From: Lentisphaeria bacterium
Lineage (GTDB): Bacteria; Verrucomicrobiota; Lentisphaeria; Victivallales; Victivallaceae
Length of the DNA: 33,591 nucleotides
Direction: 5' to 3'
Assembly: GCA_017628235.1 (NCBI GenBank)
Contig: JAGBZM010000033.1
Location: 1-33,591, forward strand
Positions within the stretch are counted from its first letter, which is position 1. Each line of letters starts with the position of its first letter. Below, in pieces: positions 8,871 through 16,302 of the stretch. The notes below the pieces were generated by a model. The model was not told where the DNA came from. It saw nothing but the letters and a program-made list of their open reading frames with translations, and ran no database searches. The position numbers and the translations under genes are program-made.

Positions 8871-9229
8871 TGGCGGAAAAAGTCGATCGTCTGACCCGGG
8901 TGAATGAGTTGATCAAGCGGGAACTGGCCGGATATCTGGAAAAGTTCCCGCCGGTGAAAGCGGCTAATATGCTTGTTTCCGTCACGGAGGTCAATACCAG
9001 TGTCGATCTGCGTAATGCGACGGTATCGATCAGTATTTTCGGCGGTAAAAACAGTGAGCGCGCGGAGATATTCAAGGAGTTGAATTCCAGACGGCCGGAT
9101 ATGCAGAAGGTTCTGGCCAGAACTCTTGGATTCAAGCATACGCCGGTACTGGCATTCAAACCGGATCGCCGGCTGGAACTCGGTGACCGCGTGCTGGCAC
9201 TGCTCAATGAGCCGACGGAGAATATCTGA
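8870..9229 (+). CDS. rbfA: Ribosome-binding factor A
   Basis: 119 residues, typical of RbfA, a single KH-like domain that binds immature 30S subunits during 16S rRNA 5'-end maturation. Recognisable features are the N-terminal helix RLTRVNELIKRELAGYL, the central VTEVNTSVDLRNATVSISIFGG strand block and the LGFKHTPVLAFKPDRRLELGDRV segment. Its ATG shares the last base of the infB TGA, which is the usual gene order. It ends immediately before the nrnA-like ATG. Confidence 0.92.
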   Translation: MAEKVDRLTRVNELIKRELAGYLEKFPPVKAANMLVSVTEVNTSVDLRNATVSISIFGGKNSERAEIFKELNSRRPDMQKVLARTLGFKHTPVLAFKPDRRLELGDRVLALLNEPTENI

Positions 9230-10216
9230 ATGAATAATCTGCCGCCGGAATCCATCACTGAAAAACTGCTTCAGGCCAAACGGGTTCTGCTCCTGACCCA
9301 TCTGCGTCCGGATGGTGATGCGTTGGGCAGCACTTTCGGCATGCGGGCCTTTCTCCGGTCGCAGGGCGTGGCGGCGGAAGTATTGATCCCGTGTGCCATC
9401 CCCCGGAGATACAGCCGTATGTGCCGGGATTTTGCCGTTTCGCTCTCCCGCCGGGAGTTGGATGATTTTGATCTGGTGCTTGCTCTGGACTGCGCCAATG
9501 AAGCGCGTTTGGGGTGCGGGGAATTTACTCCGGCGGAGTTGCGGGAAAAGAATTTCATCTGCATCGACCACCATCGCGGCAATTCGCTTGCCGCCGGGGA
9601 GTCGTGGATCATGCCGGAAGCCGCTTCGACCTGTCAGATGGTCATGCAGCTGATCTCTTCAATGGAGCTGCCGCTGGTGCCGGAGAGTGCGACATTTCTG
9701 CTTACCGGTATGATGACCGACACCGGATGTTTCTGTTTTTCCAACACCAGCGGTGAATCATTGCGGGCGGCCGCGCTGACAGTGGATGCCGGGGCAGATA
9801 TCGAAAAGATCGCCAATGACATCTTTTTCAGTAAGCCGCTGACCCAGTTGAAATTTGAAGCGGAATTGATCGAAACACAGTTGCGTACAGTCTGCAATGG
9901 ACAGGTGGCTTACGCCTGTGTTACAGATGAATTGCTGGAAAAATATGATTTTGATTTACGGGAAGATGAAGGATTGATCGACATTCTCCGGGGCTTGGAA
10001 GGGGTGGTCATCGCCATGTTGGTGCATCACCGTCCGGATGGCTGGAGGATCTCACTGCGCAGCAAGGATTCCCGGTTTCCGGTGGTGGATATCGCCCGGG
10101 ATTTCGGCGGCGGCGGTCATACGATGGCGGCCGGATGTACGATCGATGTTCCGGAATTTGCTGAGGTCGAGCGTCTGCTGCTTCCCCGGTTTGAAAAGCT
10201 GCTTGCAGGTGAATGA
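9230..10216 (+). CDS. nrnA: DHH-family oligoribonuclease / PAP phosphatase (NrnA-like)
   Basis: 328 residues. The DHH domain shows HLRPDGD (H24, D28, D30), D87 in LDCANEARL, the DHH triad at 113-115 (IDHHRG) and D164 in MTDTGCF, all metal ligands of the phosphoesterase centre. The DHHA1 domain ends with GGGGHTMAAG (293-302), the substrate-binding motif. Family members degrade nano-RNAs to mononucleotides and hydrolyse pAp. Starting immediately after rbfA it forms the common rbfA-nrnA pair, and its TGA overlaps the nfo start. Substrate preference cannot be read from sequence. Confidence 0.9.
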   Translation: MNNLPPESITEKLLQAKRVLLLTHLRPDGDALGSTFGMRAFLRSQGVAAEVLIPCAIPRRYSRMCRDFAVSLSRRELDDFDLVLALDCANEARLGCGEFTPAELREKNFICIDHHRGNSLAAGESWIMPEAASTCQMVMQLISSMELPLVPESATFLLTGMMTDTGCFCFSNTSGESLRAAALTVDAGADIEKIANDIFFSKPLTQLKFEAELIETQLRTVCNGQVAYACVTDELLEKYDFDLREDEGLIDILRGLEGVVIAMLVHHRPDGWRISLRSKDSRFPVVDIARDFGGGGHTMAAGCTIDVPEFAEVERLLLPRFEKLLAGE

Positions 10217-11061
10217 TGAAATTTATCGGTCCTCATGTTTCTATTGCCGGCGGGGTGGAAAATGCCCCGGTAAATGCCGCTTCATTCGGAGCAACTGCAT
10301 TTGCCCTGTTTACCAAAAATCAGCGGCAGTGGAGTGCGCCGCCGATACCGGAAGCGTCGATCGCGGCATTCAAAGAGAACTGCCGCAAATACGGTTATTC
10401 TGCCGCAGCTATTTTGCCGCATGACAGTTATCTGATCAATCTCGGTCAGCCTGATCCGGTCAAGCGGGCGGCGGCATTGCGCGCATTTATTGATGAATTG
10501 CAACGCTGCCGGCAACTCGGTTTGACGATGTTGAATTTCCATCCCGGCAGTCATCTGAAACTGGTTTCCGAAGATGAAGGATGCCGGATCATTGCTGATT
10601 CGGTGCGTTCGGCTCTGCTGGAGGTGCCGGATGTGTGTGCGGTATTCGAGAATACTGCCGGTCAGGGAAGCAATCTGGGCTATTCATTTGAACAGTTGGC
10701 CATGATGCTGGAAGCTGTCGGCATGCCGGAACGTACCGGTGTATGTATCGATACCTGTCACGCTTTTGCCGCCGGTTATGATCTCTCCGGCGAGGAGGGA
10801 TTTGAAGAGTGTTTTTCCCGGTTCGATCAATTGATCGGTCTGCAGAATCTGCGGGCGATGCACCTGAATGATTCCAAAGGCGTTTTATCCGGACATCTTG
10901 ACCGGCATGCTCCGCTGGGTCAGGGAAGTATCGGATTGGAGACTTTCGGAAAAATTGCCGCCGATCCCCGGTTTGAGAATATCCCTCTGATCCTCGAAAC
11001 TCCGGATGAATCCCGGTGGCAGCAGGAGATTTCCTACTGTCTGGCCCGGGCCAACGGGTGA
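10213..11061 (+). CDS. nfo: Endonuclease IV (apurinic/apyrimidinic endonuclease)
   Basis: 282 residues, a TIM-barrel AP endonuclease with three zinc ions. Zinc-ligand motifs are visible in order: GPHVSIAGG, FHPGSH, FENTAGQGSNLG, CIDTCHAFAAGYD, MHLNDSK, DRHAPLGQG and ILETP. It cuts 5' of abasic sites in base excision repair. The ATG at 10213 (or 10216, both possible) overlaps the upstream stop, so it is part of the nusA-infB-rbfA-nrnA transcription unit. Its stop lies one base from the stop of the convergent phage-type repressor gene. Confidence 0.95.
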   Translation: MMKFIGPHVSIAGGVENAPVNAASFGATAFALFTKNQRQWSAPPIPEASIAAFKENCRKYGYSAAAILPHDSYLINLGQPDPVKRAAALRAFIDELQRCRQLGLTMLNFHPGSHLKLVSEDEGCRIIADSVRSALLEVPDVCAVFENTAGQGSNLGYSFEQLAMMLEAVGMPERTGVCIDTCHAFAAGYDLSGEEGFEECFSRFDQLIGLQNLRAMHLNDSKGVLSGHLDRHAPLGQGSIGLETFGKIAADPRFENIPLILETPDESRWQQEISYCLARANG

Positions 11062-11062
11062 T

Positions 11063-11965
11063 TTACATTTCTGAGATTTTTTTGACCACAATGCCGATCC
11101 AGGCGATGTCTGCCGGAGAAAAGGGGATGATACGTCCTTCCGGATTGTCGCTGGTGAGCATCAACTGACTGTTTTGACGGCGGAAACGTTTGCACACCAC
11201 CTTTTCCGGAGTGTTGCTCTGTTCGGTGAAACGGGCAACCACAACTTTATTATCCGGGATCAGGTCACAATTTTCCACCGGTTCGACCAGCACGATATCG
11301 TCATCCAGAATACGCGGTTCCATTGATATGCCATGCACCCGGAAAGCTCTGGTATCCCGCCGGGAATCAGCCGGTACCGGCACCGTCGGAGTGGTTTCCG
11401 GGTCCCATTGCCCCATTACCACAGTATCGGATTCCAGAGATTCCAGCGAACTGGCGGCATTGGCCCACTCCACGACCGGAACCGGCCGGACCAGCATGGC
11501 TCCATCCCGGTACATGCCGCGCGGCGACAACAGGAGCTTTTCCGCCGGCGTGACCGGGGCAAGATCCGGATCACAGTTGAGAATATCAAATACCGCCGAA
11601 AGCACATCCGGAAACCAATTCAATTCGCCGTCGAATATCCGCCGGAGCGACCGGCTGGAATCATAACCGATGGCCCGGCGCAGCTGATCCACATTGTCGA
11701 TCCCGGCTTTTTGCATGGCATCGGTGACAAAGGCGCGCAATTCCGGAGTGTTGGCAATGGTACCGGAAGTGCGGGGGGGCTGCGGCAATTCCAGTACGGC
11801 AGAGAGTTTTTCCCAACACTCATCGGTGATCCAGAGTACTTTGCCATTCAGATAACGGGAGATATTGGATTCACTGATCTGACATCTGGCAGCCAGTTTT
11901 TTAGCCCCGCCAGCCCGGATGACCGCCTGCTGCAGCGCGTGCAGAATAGTCTCATTCAACCGCAT
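11063..11965 (-). CDS. LexA/CI-like repressor, two HTH domains plus S24 peptidase
   Basis: 300 residues. An XRE-type helix-turn-helix lies at about 7-50 (KKLAARCQISESNISRYLNG), and a second HTH-like unit at about 88-130 (VDQLRRAIGYDSSRSLRRIF). The C-terminal S24 peptidase has the catalytic Ser214 in HGISMEPRI and Lys259 in VVCKRF, so the self-cleavage dyad is intact. The probable cleavage stretch VPVVEWANAAS carries Ala170-Ala171 where relatives usually have Ala-Gly. GGAAAGGGAAG precedes the ATG. It is divergent from the capsid genes, and its own promoter overlaps operator O1, so it should repress both itself and the right-hand operon, and be relieved by RecA-stimulated cleavage (known for the family, inferred here). 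Confidence 0.9.
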   Translation of the reverse strand: MRLNETILHALQQAVIRAGGAKKLAARCQISESNISRYLNGKVLWITDECWEKLSAVLELPQPPRTSGTIANTPELRAFVTDAMQKAGIDNVDQLRRAIGYDSSRSLRRIFDGELNWFPDVLSAVFDILNCDPDLAPVTPAEKLLLSPRGMYRDGAMLVRPVPVVEWANAASSLESLESDTVVMGQWDPETTPTVPVPADSRRDTRAFRVHGISMEPRILDDDIVLVEPVENCDLIPDNKVVVARFTEQSNTPEKVVCKRFRRQNSQLMLTSDNPEGRIIPFSPADIAWIGIVVKKISEM

Positions 11966-12008
11966 GATAAACTTCCCTTTCCATATTTATAATTATCTAC
12001 TTCAATAT

Positions 12009-12039
12009 ATAATATACACTGCTATTACATGCATGCAAG
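12009..12039 (-). promoter_or_regulatory. Repressor promoter overlapped by operator O1
   Basis: On the minus strand TTGCAT (12038-12033) is followed after 16 bp by TATATT (12016-12011), or after 18 bp by TATTAT (12014-12009). The 16-bp operator copy O1, ATTACATGCATGCAAG (12024-12039), covers the -35 box and part of the spacer: two mismatches to the perfect palindrome at O3. This arrangement implies autoregulation. Confidence 0.6.
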
Positions 12040-12069
12040 CAATTTTTTGAAAAAAGTTGATTTTTGCCC

Positions 12070-12098
12070 TTGAAAAATTGCACACATGCAATTATATT
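12070..12098 (+). promoter_or_regulatory. Rightward island promoter with operator O2 filling its spacer
   Basis: TTGAAA (12070-12075), 17 bp, TATATT (12093-12098). The spacer contains operator O2, ATTGCACACATGCAAT (12077-12092), ending at the base before the -10 box. A repressor bound there would block RNA polymerase directly. The predicted start is about 12105, leading into the small ORFs and capsid operon. Confidence 0.75.
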
Positions 12099-12148
12099 GA
12101 GTTTTTGCCGGGACGAAAGAGGTTTCCCGGAATTTTTTGCCCGGTTTG

Positions 12149-12164
12149 ATTGCATGCATGCAAT
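12149..12164. promoter_or_regulatory. Operator O3, perfect 16-bp palindrome
   Basis: ATTGCATGCATGCAAT is a perfect palindrome, the best of three related copies. Centre-to-centre distances are 53 bp (O1-O2) and 72 bp (O2-O3), close to whole helical turns, which would suit cooperative binding. It lies about 45 bases downstream of the main rightward start; a weak second promoter (TTGCAT-18-CATATT) overlaps it. Confidence 0.7.
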
Positions 12165-12225
12165 AACAAAAAACATATTTCAGCCGGGAATGGTTTGGAA
12201 ATTGTCCAGAGGGGAGGAAAATCAG

Positions 12226-12294
12226 ATGTCCGGAATGAAGAGCAGGAGCTTTGCAGCAGCAGAATATCAACAGAAATCACAGGAGGAAAGATGA
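12226..12294 (+). CDS. Possible 22-residue leader peptide
   Basis: An ATG at 12226 follows a strong GGGGAGGAA ribosome site and encodes MSGMKSRSFAAAEYQQKSQE plus two residues. Its TGA overlaps the ATG of the next ORF (ATGA at 12291-12294), so translation could be coupled. The frame is open further upstream but without a usable start after the predicted transcription start. It could be a real micro-gene or just a coupling leader; nothing indicates a function. Confidence 0.35.
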   Translation: MSGMKSRSFAAAEYQQKSQEER

Positions 12295-12506
12295 TGGATA
12301 TTGCGATCGGTCATATCGATGATCCGTTGATTGCACCGTCAGGCATGGTGTATTCATTAAGAGGTTTGCGGCGTCTGGCGTCGGTATTGTGCGGTATTGG
12401 TGTTGACGATATGCGGCAGAAGCGCAGGAGGTCAACGGCGTGGAAGAAGGAGGGCGCATGGACGGAACAAACACCAAGCGGGAGGAAAATTTTGATGAAT
12501 TGCTGA
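12291..12506 (+). CDS. Small unrecognised island protein
   Basis: 71 residues starting at ATG 12291 (or the adjacent ATG 12294), with an excellent CAGGAGGAAAG ribosome site. The sequence begins MMDIAIGHIDDPLIAPSGM and becomes very basic in the middle (MRQKRRRSTAWKK). I recognise no family. It is the first substantial ORF behind the repressed promoter, the position where phages often keep an early regulator or a packaging partner. Its last third overlaps the start of the TerS-like ORF in another frame by about 50-67 bases, so one of the two starts may differ from that given. Confidence 0.45.
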   Translation: MMDIAIGHIDDPLIAPSGMVYSLRGLRRLASVLCGIGVDDMRQKRRRSTAWKKEGAWTEQTPSGRKILMNC

Positions 12507-12700
12507 AATCAGTGGAAAGCGCATTGCTCCGCCGGGCAACCGGATATGAGGATGCTTCAGGCAAACTGGTGCCGCCGGATGTCCGGGCCGCGATGTATTG
12601 GCTGGAAAACCGCTGTCCGGAGCGATGGAAAAAATCCCGCACCCAGGAAAAGGATGAAGACCCGGAAAAATTGCTTTCCGGCGAAGAGAGTGCTTTATGA
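12440..12700 (+). CDS. Terminase small-subunit-like protein, short form
   Basis: 86 residues from a GTG at 12440 with AGGAGG 8 bases upstream; an ATG at 12458 with AAGGAGG close by gives 80 residues instead. The stretch LLRRATGYEDASGKLVPPD, followed by VRAAMYWLENRCPERWKKS, resembles the C-terminal half of many TerS proteins (RAxGYE ... PPDxxAAxFWLxNRxPExW). The usual N-terminal DNA-binding HTH is missing from this frame, since a stop lies about 35 bases upstream. It may be a shortened TerS, or the HTH role may be filled by another island protein. TerL lies 4.1 kb away at the other end, which is unusual. Confidence 0.55.
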   Translation: MEEGGRMDGTNTKREENFDELLKSVESALLRRATGYEDASGKLVPPDVRAAMYWLENRCPERWKKSRTQEKDEDPEKLLSGEESAL

Positions 12701-12736
12701 GAATTATCAATCGGTCAACAGTGAGGAAATAATACT

Positions 12737-14122
12737 TTGAACAACTATATTTTTCAGCGTAAAAACGCTCAATACAGTGCCAATGAACGCCGTTGGCGGC
12801 GGTCATCGGATGCTTATTCCGGCGGCAGAGAATACATTGAGCAGGCGTTGATCCGCCACGTTTCAGAGATCGATCTGGAATTTGCCGAACGCCGCCGCCG
12901 TGCCTATTACTTCAACTATCCGCGTGCCATCGCGCGGCGGATCACCCAGTATGCGTTGAGTGTCGATCCCGTACGGCGCAATGCCGATCCGGAACTGGTC
13001 GAGGATTGGAGCCGCAACGGTCTGCGTACCAATGAAGTAATGCGGCAGTTATCCACTTTGCTCAATGTTTACGGCCGGGCATGGCTGTTGGTGGAAATGC
13101 CGCTTTTCAGCGGAAATCCCACCCGTCAGCAGGCCAGAGAAGCGCGGCTGCGTCCCTATGCCCGGGCATTGTCGCCGCTGCAGGTGGTGGATTGGGCGTA
13201 TGGTGAAGACGGTAAATTGCTCTGGGCCCTGGTTGCCGAGGAACAGTATTGCTGCGAAGATCCGTTTTCACCGCCGGTACGGGTCAGACGCCGGAGATTG
13301 TATGACCGGAATTGCTGGCGGCTTTTTGAAAACAGTTCTTCCGGGGTGCATGAGATCGCTTCGGGGATCAATCCGACCGGATGTGTACCGTTGATCCCGG
13401 TCACTGAACCGGATGGTTTCGGGCTGGCGGCCAATCACTGGTTCGAGGATGTGGTCAGGATCAGTGAAGCGATTTTGAATAATGAATCTGAAGCGCAGAT
13501 GAATACGGTCAAACAGATGTTCGGCATGCTGGTGGTTTCCGATTCGTTTGCCCGCAGTGCCAGGAAACAGATCGGTCACAACGGCAGCGGCGACAGTTTT
13601 TCCGCCACCGTCGCCCGCAGTGCCGCCATCGTGGAATCTGTGGAGGAAAAAGGTATCAGCCGCTATATCAGTCCGTCCGGAGTGGCGACCGATACGATCC
13701 GCGCGGAGAACCGTTACCTGAAACAGGAGCTGTACGATGTGGTCGGTTTGGCAGTGCAGGGGAATTTGCGGGAAAATCAGAGTGCCGAGAGCAAAGCGTG
13801 GGATTTCCAGAATGTCAATCAGTTCCTCGCCGCCAGAGCCGATCTGCTGGAACAGACCGAGTTGGAGGCGTGGAAACTCATGCGTCGTTACGATCTGGAT
13901 CTTCCGGTCCCGGAAATACGCTACAACCGCCGGTTCGCGGTCAATGATCTGGCTGGAGGCATCGCCGGGCTGCTGCAGCTTTCCGGGATCCCCGCCGGTA
14001 ATGCCTATCGCCGGGCAGTAGGTAAAACTGCCGTCGAATTACTCGATGCCATCGGTCATGTCGGCACGCGGGAAAAAGAAAACATCATCAGAGAAATCGA
14101 TCAGGAGACGAAAAATGAGTGA
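12737..14122 (+). CDS. Phage portal protein (DUF4055-like)
   Basis: 461 residues. The only plausible start is TTG 12737, with GAGGAA 10 bases upstream, since an in-frame TGA lies just before. The N-terminal region RRRRAYYFNYPRAIARRI, with a long middle domain and the helical RAENRYLKQELYDVVG region, fits dodecameric portal proteins of the DUF4055 type, which sit at a capsid vertex, bind terminase and conduct DNA. The gene overlaps the start of the scaffold-like gene by eight bases (ATGAGTGA), as is common in head modules. Assignment rests on general resemblance and neighbours; the head context strongly supports it. Confidence 0.75.
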   Translation: MNNYIFQRKNAQYSANERRWRRSSDAYSGGREYIEQALIRHVSEIDLEFAERRRRAYYFNYPRAIARRITQYALSVDPVRRNADPELVEDWSRNGLRTNEVMRQLSTLLNVYGRAWLLVEMPLFSGNPTRQQAREARLRPYARALSPLQVVDWAYGEDGKLLWALVAEEQYCCEDPFSPPVRVRRRRLYDRNCWRLFENSSSGVHEIASGINPTGCVPLIPVTEPDGFGLAANHWFEDVVRISEAILNNESEAQMNTVKQMFGMLVVSDSFARSARKQIGHNGSGDSFSATVARSAAIVESVEEKGISRYISPSGVATDTIRAENRYLKQELYDVVGLAVQGNLRENQSAESKAWDFQNVNQFLAARADLLEQTELEAWKLMRRYDLDLPVPEIRYNRRFAVNDLAGGIAGLLQLSGIPAGNAYRRAVGKTAVELLDAIGHVGTREKENIIREIDQETKNE

Positions 14123-14546
14123 ATCACTTCCGCCAGTTGCGGAAAATCCGGTTGCCGTACCGGAAAATCCGGCCGATCCGGCTGTCCGGTTGGCTGAATT
14201 GGAAAAAGATTACGGCACTTTACAGGAAAAATATGAGCAGCTGCATAAACAGAGCATTCTGGAAAAGATCAGCATGGAAACCGGATGTACCGATCCCGGA
14301 TATCTGGAATATCGCGCCGGACGGCAGGGTATCGATCTCGGTGATCCGGCGGCAGTGCGGGCATTCGCCCGGGAATTGTCGGCCCATTCGCCGGGCTGTT
14401 TCCGCGCCCGGATCACCCCCGGCAGCAGTGCCGGCAGCTCTGTGACCAATCCCCCGTCCGGAGGTCAGGATGAGGGAATTTGCGGGGACCGTATCGGTTT
14501 GATCGCCAGATGTATCGGCGATGCTCCCGAAGCGGTCGGACGATGA
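14115..14546 (+). CDS. Putative capsid scaffolding protein
   Basis: 143 residues from ATG 14115 (CAGGAGACG upstream), overlapping the portal stop. A Pro/Ala-rich N-terminus is followed by a short coiled coil (VRLAELEKDYGTLQEKYEQL) and a less ordered C-terminal half rich in Gly and Ser. Position between portal and major capsid genes, acidity and coiled coil are typical of scaffold proteins (DUF4355-like), which guide capsid assembly and leave before packaging. No protease motif is visible here or elsewhere in the island, so a maturation protease is not identified. Confidence 0.6.
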   Translation: MSESLPPVAENPVAVPENPADPAVRLAELEKDYGTLQEKYEQLHKQSILEKISMETGCTDPGYLEYRAGRQGIDLGDPAAVRAFARELSAHSPGCFRARITPGSSAGSSVTNPPSGGQDEGICGDRIGLIARCIGDAPEAVGR

Positions 14547-14633
14547 TATATTCACCCCAACGGATGATTATCGGAATCATTCAACAAATTGAGAAATTTT
14601 GAAGTTGTTTCAAAACACCAAGGAGAAAAAACT

Positions 14634-15791
14634 ATGCTTTACAACTATTCTTTTGCCAATCGCAAGCGTGACCTGTCTGATGTTATGTCAACTGTCATCA
14701 AAGATGAGCCGCGCTTCATTTCCAATTTCCGCATGGCCCCGGATGCCATGTCGGCCAAACATGAGTATCTGGAAGACCAGCTCACCGGTCGCGGGATCTC
14801 AGTTACCGCCATTGCCGACGGGGTATTGACCCTTTCTGCCGGGGATGCCGGCAAACTCAAAACCGGTACTTTGATCGCCATTAAAGATAATCCGGCACTC
14901 TTGCGGGTGGTGGAAGTTTCCGCCAATTCCGCCAGAGTGGAGATCGCAGCGGTCAACGGTTCGGAGTATTCCGACGTTGCCTCCCTGCCCTCCGGCGGCG
15001 GGAAATTCATCATCGTTTCCACCCCGATGGGCGAGGGTACTTCCAACGGCGACGGTGAGGAAAATTATCATCTGTCAACAGTGGAGTGGAATGCAACACA
15101 GATCTTCCGCAAGGAGATCGTGCTTTCCGGAACTTCTCTGGCCGTCAGTCTCTCCGGCAATGCGGACAATCAGCTCAACCGTCAGACTGCCTTTGCTCTT
15201 GCCGACCTGGCCCGTGATCTCAACCGTGTAGCCCTGTTCGGCCGCCGGGTGGAAGCAAGTGCCAATACCAGAGGTGAAGCCGGCGGACTCTACTTTTTCG
15301 GTACGCAGTCCGGAGTGCCGGTCATCGATGCGAACAAGGTGAAACTGGACAGTTTCATCATCAATGATGCTGCACAGGCGATCCTCGGTGAAGGTGGTGA
15401 TCCCATGCAGATCCTCTGTTCTCCCGGTCAGGCGCGGGTCATTTCCAATGAATACCGTGACCGCATCCAGATCCTGCGTTCCGATGAACGTCGCGGGGCG
15501 TATGTGGCGGTTATCGTCAACGAGATCAATGGTCGCGGCATGACCATCATGGCTGATCCGGATATGCCGGATACTGATGCATGGGTACTGGATACCGGTT
15601 GTTTTGCTCTGGCCAGTCTTTCCGGCAGAGCGATCACCGATATGGATGCTACTCCCAATGGCTTTGACGGTATCCGCCGGGTGGCGATCGGTGAATTGAC
15701 TTTTGAATTCAAAAATGTCAAACAGCGTTGCTGCCGGATCAAAAATCTGCTTGCCAGCGGCGAAGCGATTGCGGCTCTGCGCGGCGCATAA
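14634..15791 (+). CDS. Major capsid protein, SU10/DUF5309 type (HK97 fold)
   Basis: 385 residues from ATG 14634, chosen for the AAGGAG seven or so bases upstream; the frame is open 15 codons earlier. The core NATQIFRKEIVLSGTSLAVS, followed by NQLNRQTAFALADLARDLNRV, is the hallmark of the SU10-like major capsid family, where a repeated helix packs in the A/P domains. About residues 55-115 form an inserted beta-rich domain (GISVTAIADGVLTLSAGDAG ...), probably surface-exposed. It would build the icosahedral shell. A 7-bp hairpin (14597-14603 with 14609-14615) precedes the ribosome site. A very stable hairpin follows the stop. Confidence 0.88.
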   Translation: MLYNYSFANRKRDLSDVMSTVIKDEPRFISNFRMAPDAMSAKHEYLEDQLTGRGISVTAIADGVLTLSAGDAGKLKTGTLIAIKDNPALLRVVEVSANSARVEIAAVNGSEYSDVASLPSGGGKFIIVSTPMGEGTSNGDGEENYHLSTVEWNATQIFRKEIVLSGTSLAVSLSGNADNQLNRQTAFALADLARDLNRVALFGRRVEASANTRGEAGGLYFFGTQSGVPVIDANKVKLDSFIINDAAQAILGEGGDPMQILCSPGQARVISNEYRDRIQILRSDERRGAYVAVIVNEINGRGMTIMADPDMPDTDAWVLDTGCFALASLSGRAITDMDATPNGFDGIRRVAIGELTFEFKNVKQRCCRIKNLLASGEAIAALRGA

Positions 15792-15808
15792 TCGGTATTC
15801 AGCCGGAT

Positions 15809-15847
15809 TTTCCCGCCGTACCGGCCGGTTGCCGGTACGGCGGGGAA
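15809..15847 (+). other. Very stable hairpin behind the capsid gene, without T run
   Basis: CCCGCCGTACCGGC (15812-15825) and GCCGGTACGGCGGG (15831-15844) form a perfect 14-bp stem with a five-base loop, extended by three weaker pairs. AATACTATC follows rather than T residues, so it is not a standard terminator; it could stabilise the capsid mRNA or partly reduce downstream expression. Confidence 0.75.
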
Positions 15848-15877
15848 TACTATCATGTGTAGAGAGAGGTTCCAGCA

Positions 15878-16246
15878 ATGCAATATCAGGAAATTGAAAA
15901 ATATTTTGAAAATCACCCGTTGAAAGAGAAGTTCTCGTCCTTTCCGGATGATGAACGCCGCAGTTGCGTTTCAGTGGCCGAAAGGGATATTCTGGCCGCG
16001 ATCCATCCGGTTGTACCGCAACATTCTGAAGCAGACATATTCCTGGCGGCGGTAGCGGAACAGACATTGTTTCTGCTGCTCAATCCGGAAAATCTTACCG
16101 GCATAAACAGCGGAGTATCAGCAGTGTCTTCGGCCGGAGAAAGTCGGAAATTCGGTCAAGCCGGTGCGCCTCTGCTTGGTCAACGTGCTGCCGGACTGGC
16201 CGGGATGCTTTCCGGTGCGCCGGAGATGAAACTGGTACGCGGCTGA
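15878..16246 (+). CDS. Putative head completion / connector protein
   Basis: 122 residues from an ATG at 15878, with AGAGAGGTTCCAGCA upstream. The first 75 residues look helical (FPDDERRSCVSVAERDILAA, then ADIFLAAVAEQTLFLLL), as in gp6/adaptor-like head-tail connectors, and the C-terminal part is Gly/Ala-rich. Position after the major capsid gene is the usual place for such adaptors, which in tailed phages plug the portal below the capsid. Without tail genes here its function is open. Identification is by position and general shape only. Confidence 0.5.
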   Translation: MQYQEIEKYFENHPLKEKFSSFPDDERRSCVSVAERDILAAIHPVVPQHSEADIFLAAVAEQTLFLLLNPENLTGINSGVSAVSSAGESRKFGQAGAPLLGQRAAGLAGMLSGAPEMKLVRG

Positions 16247-16302
16247 CTGCGATATGCCGCCGGGTGAAATTTTTACAGTAAATTAATTGAGGAGAAAAAA
16301 AT

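Noticed and set aside
12064-12225. Upstream extension of the 22-residue island ORF
   Set aside because: It would start before the predicted transcription start and cross operators O2 and O3.
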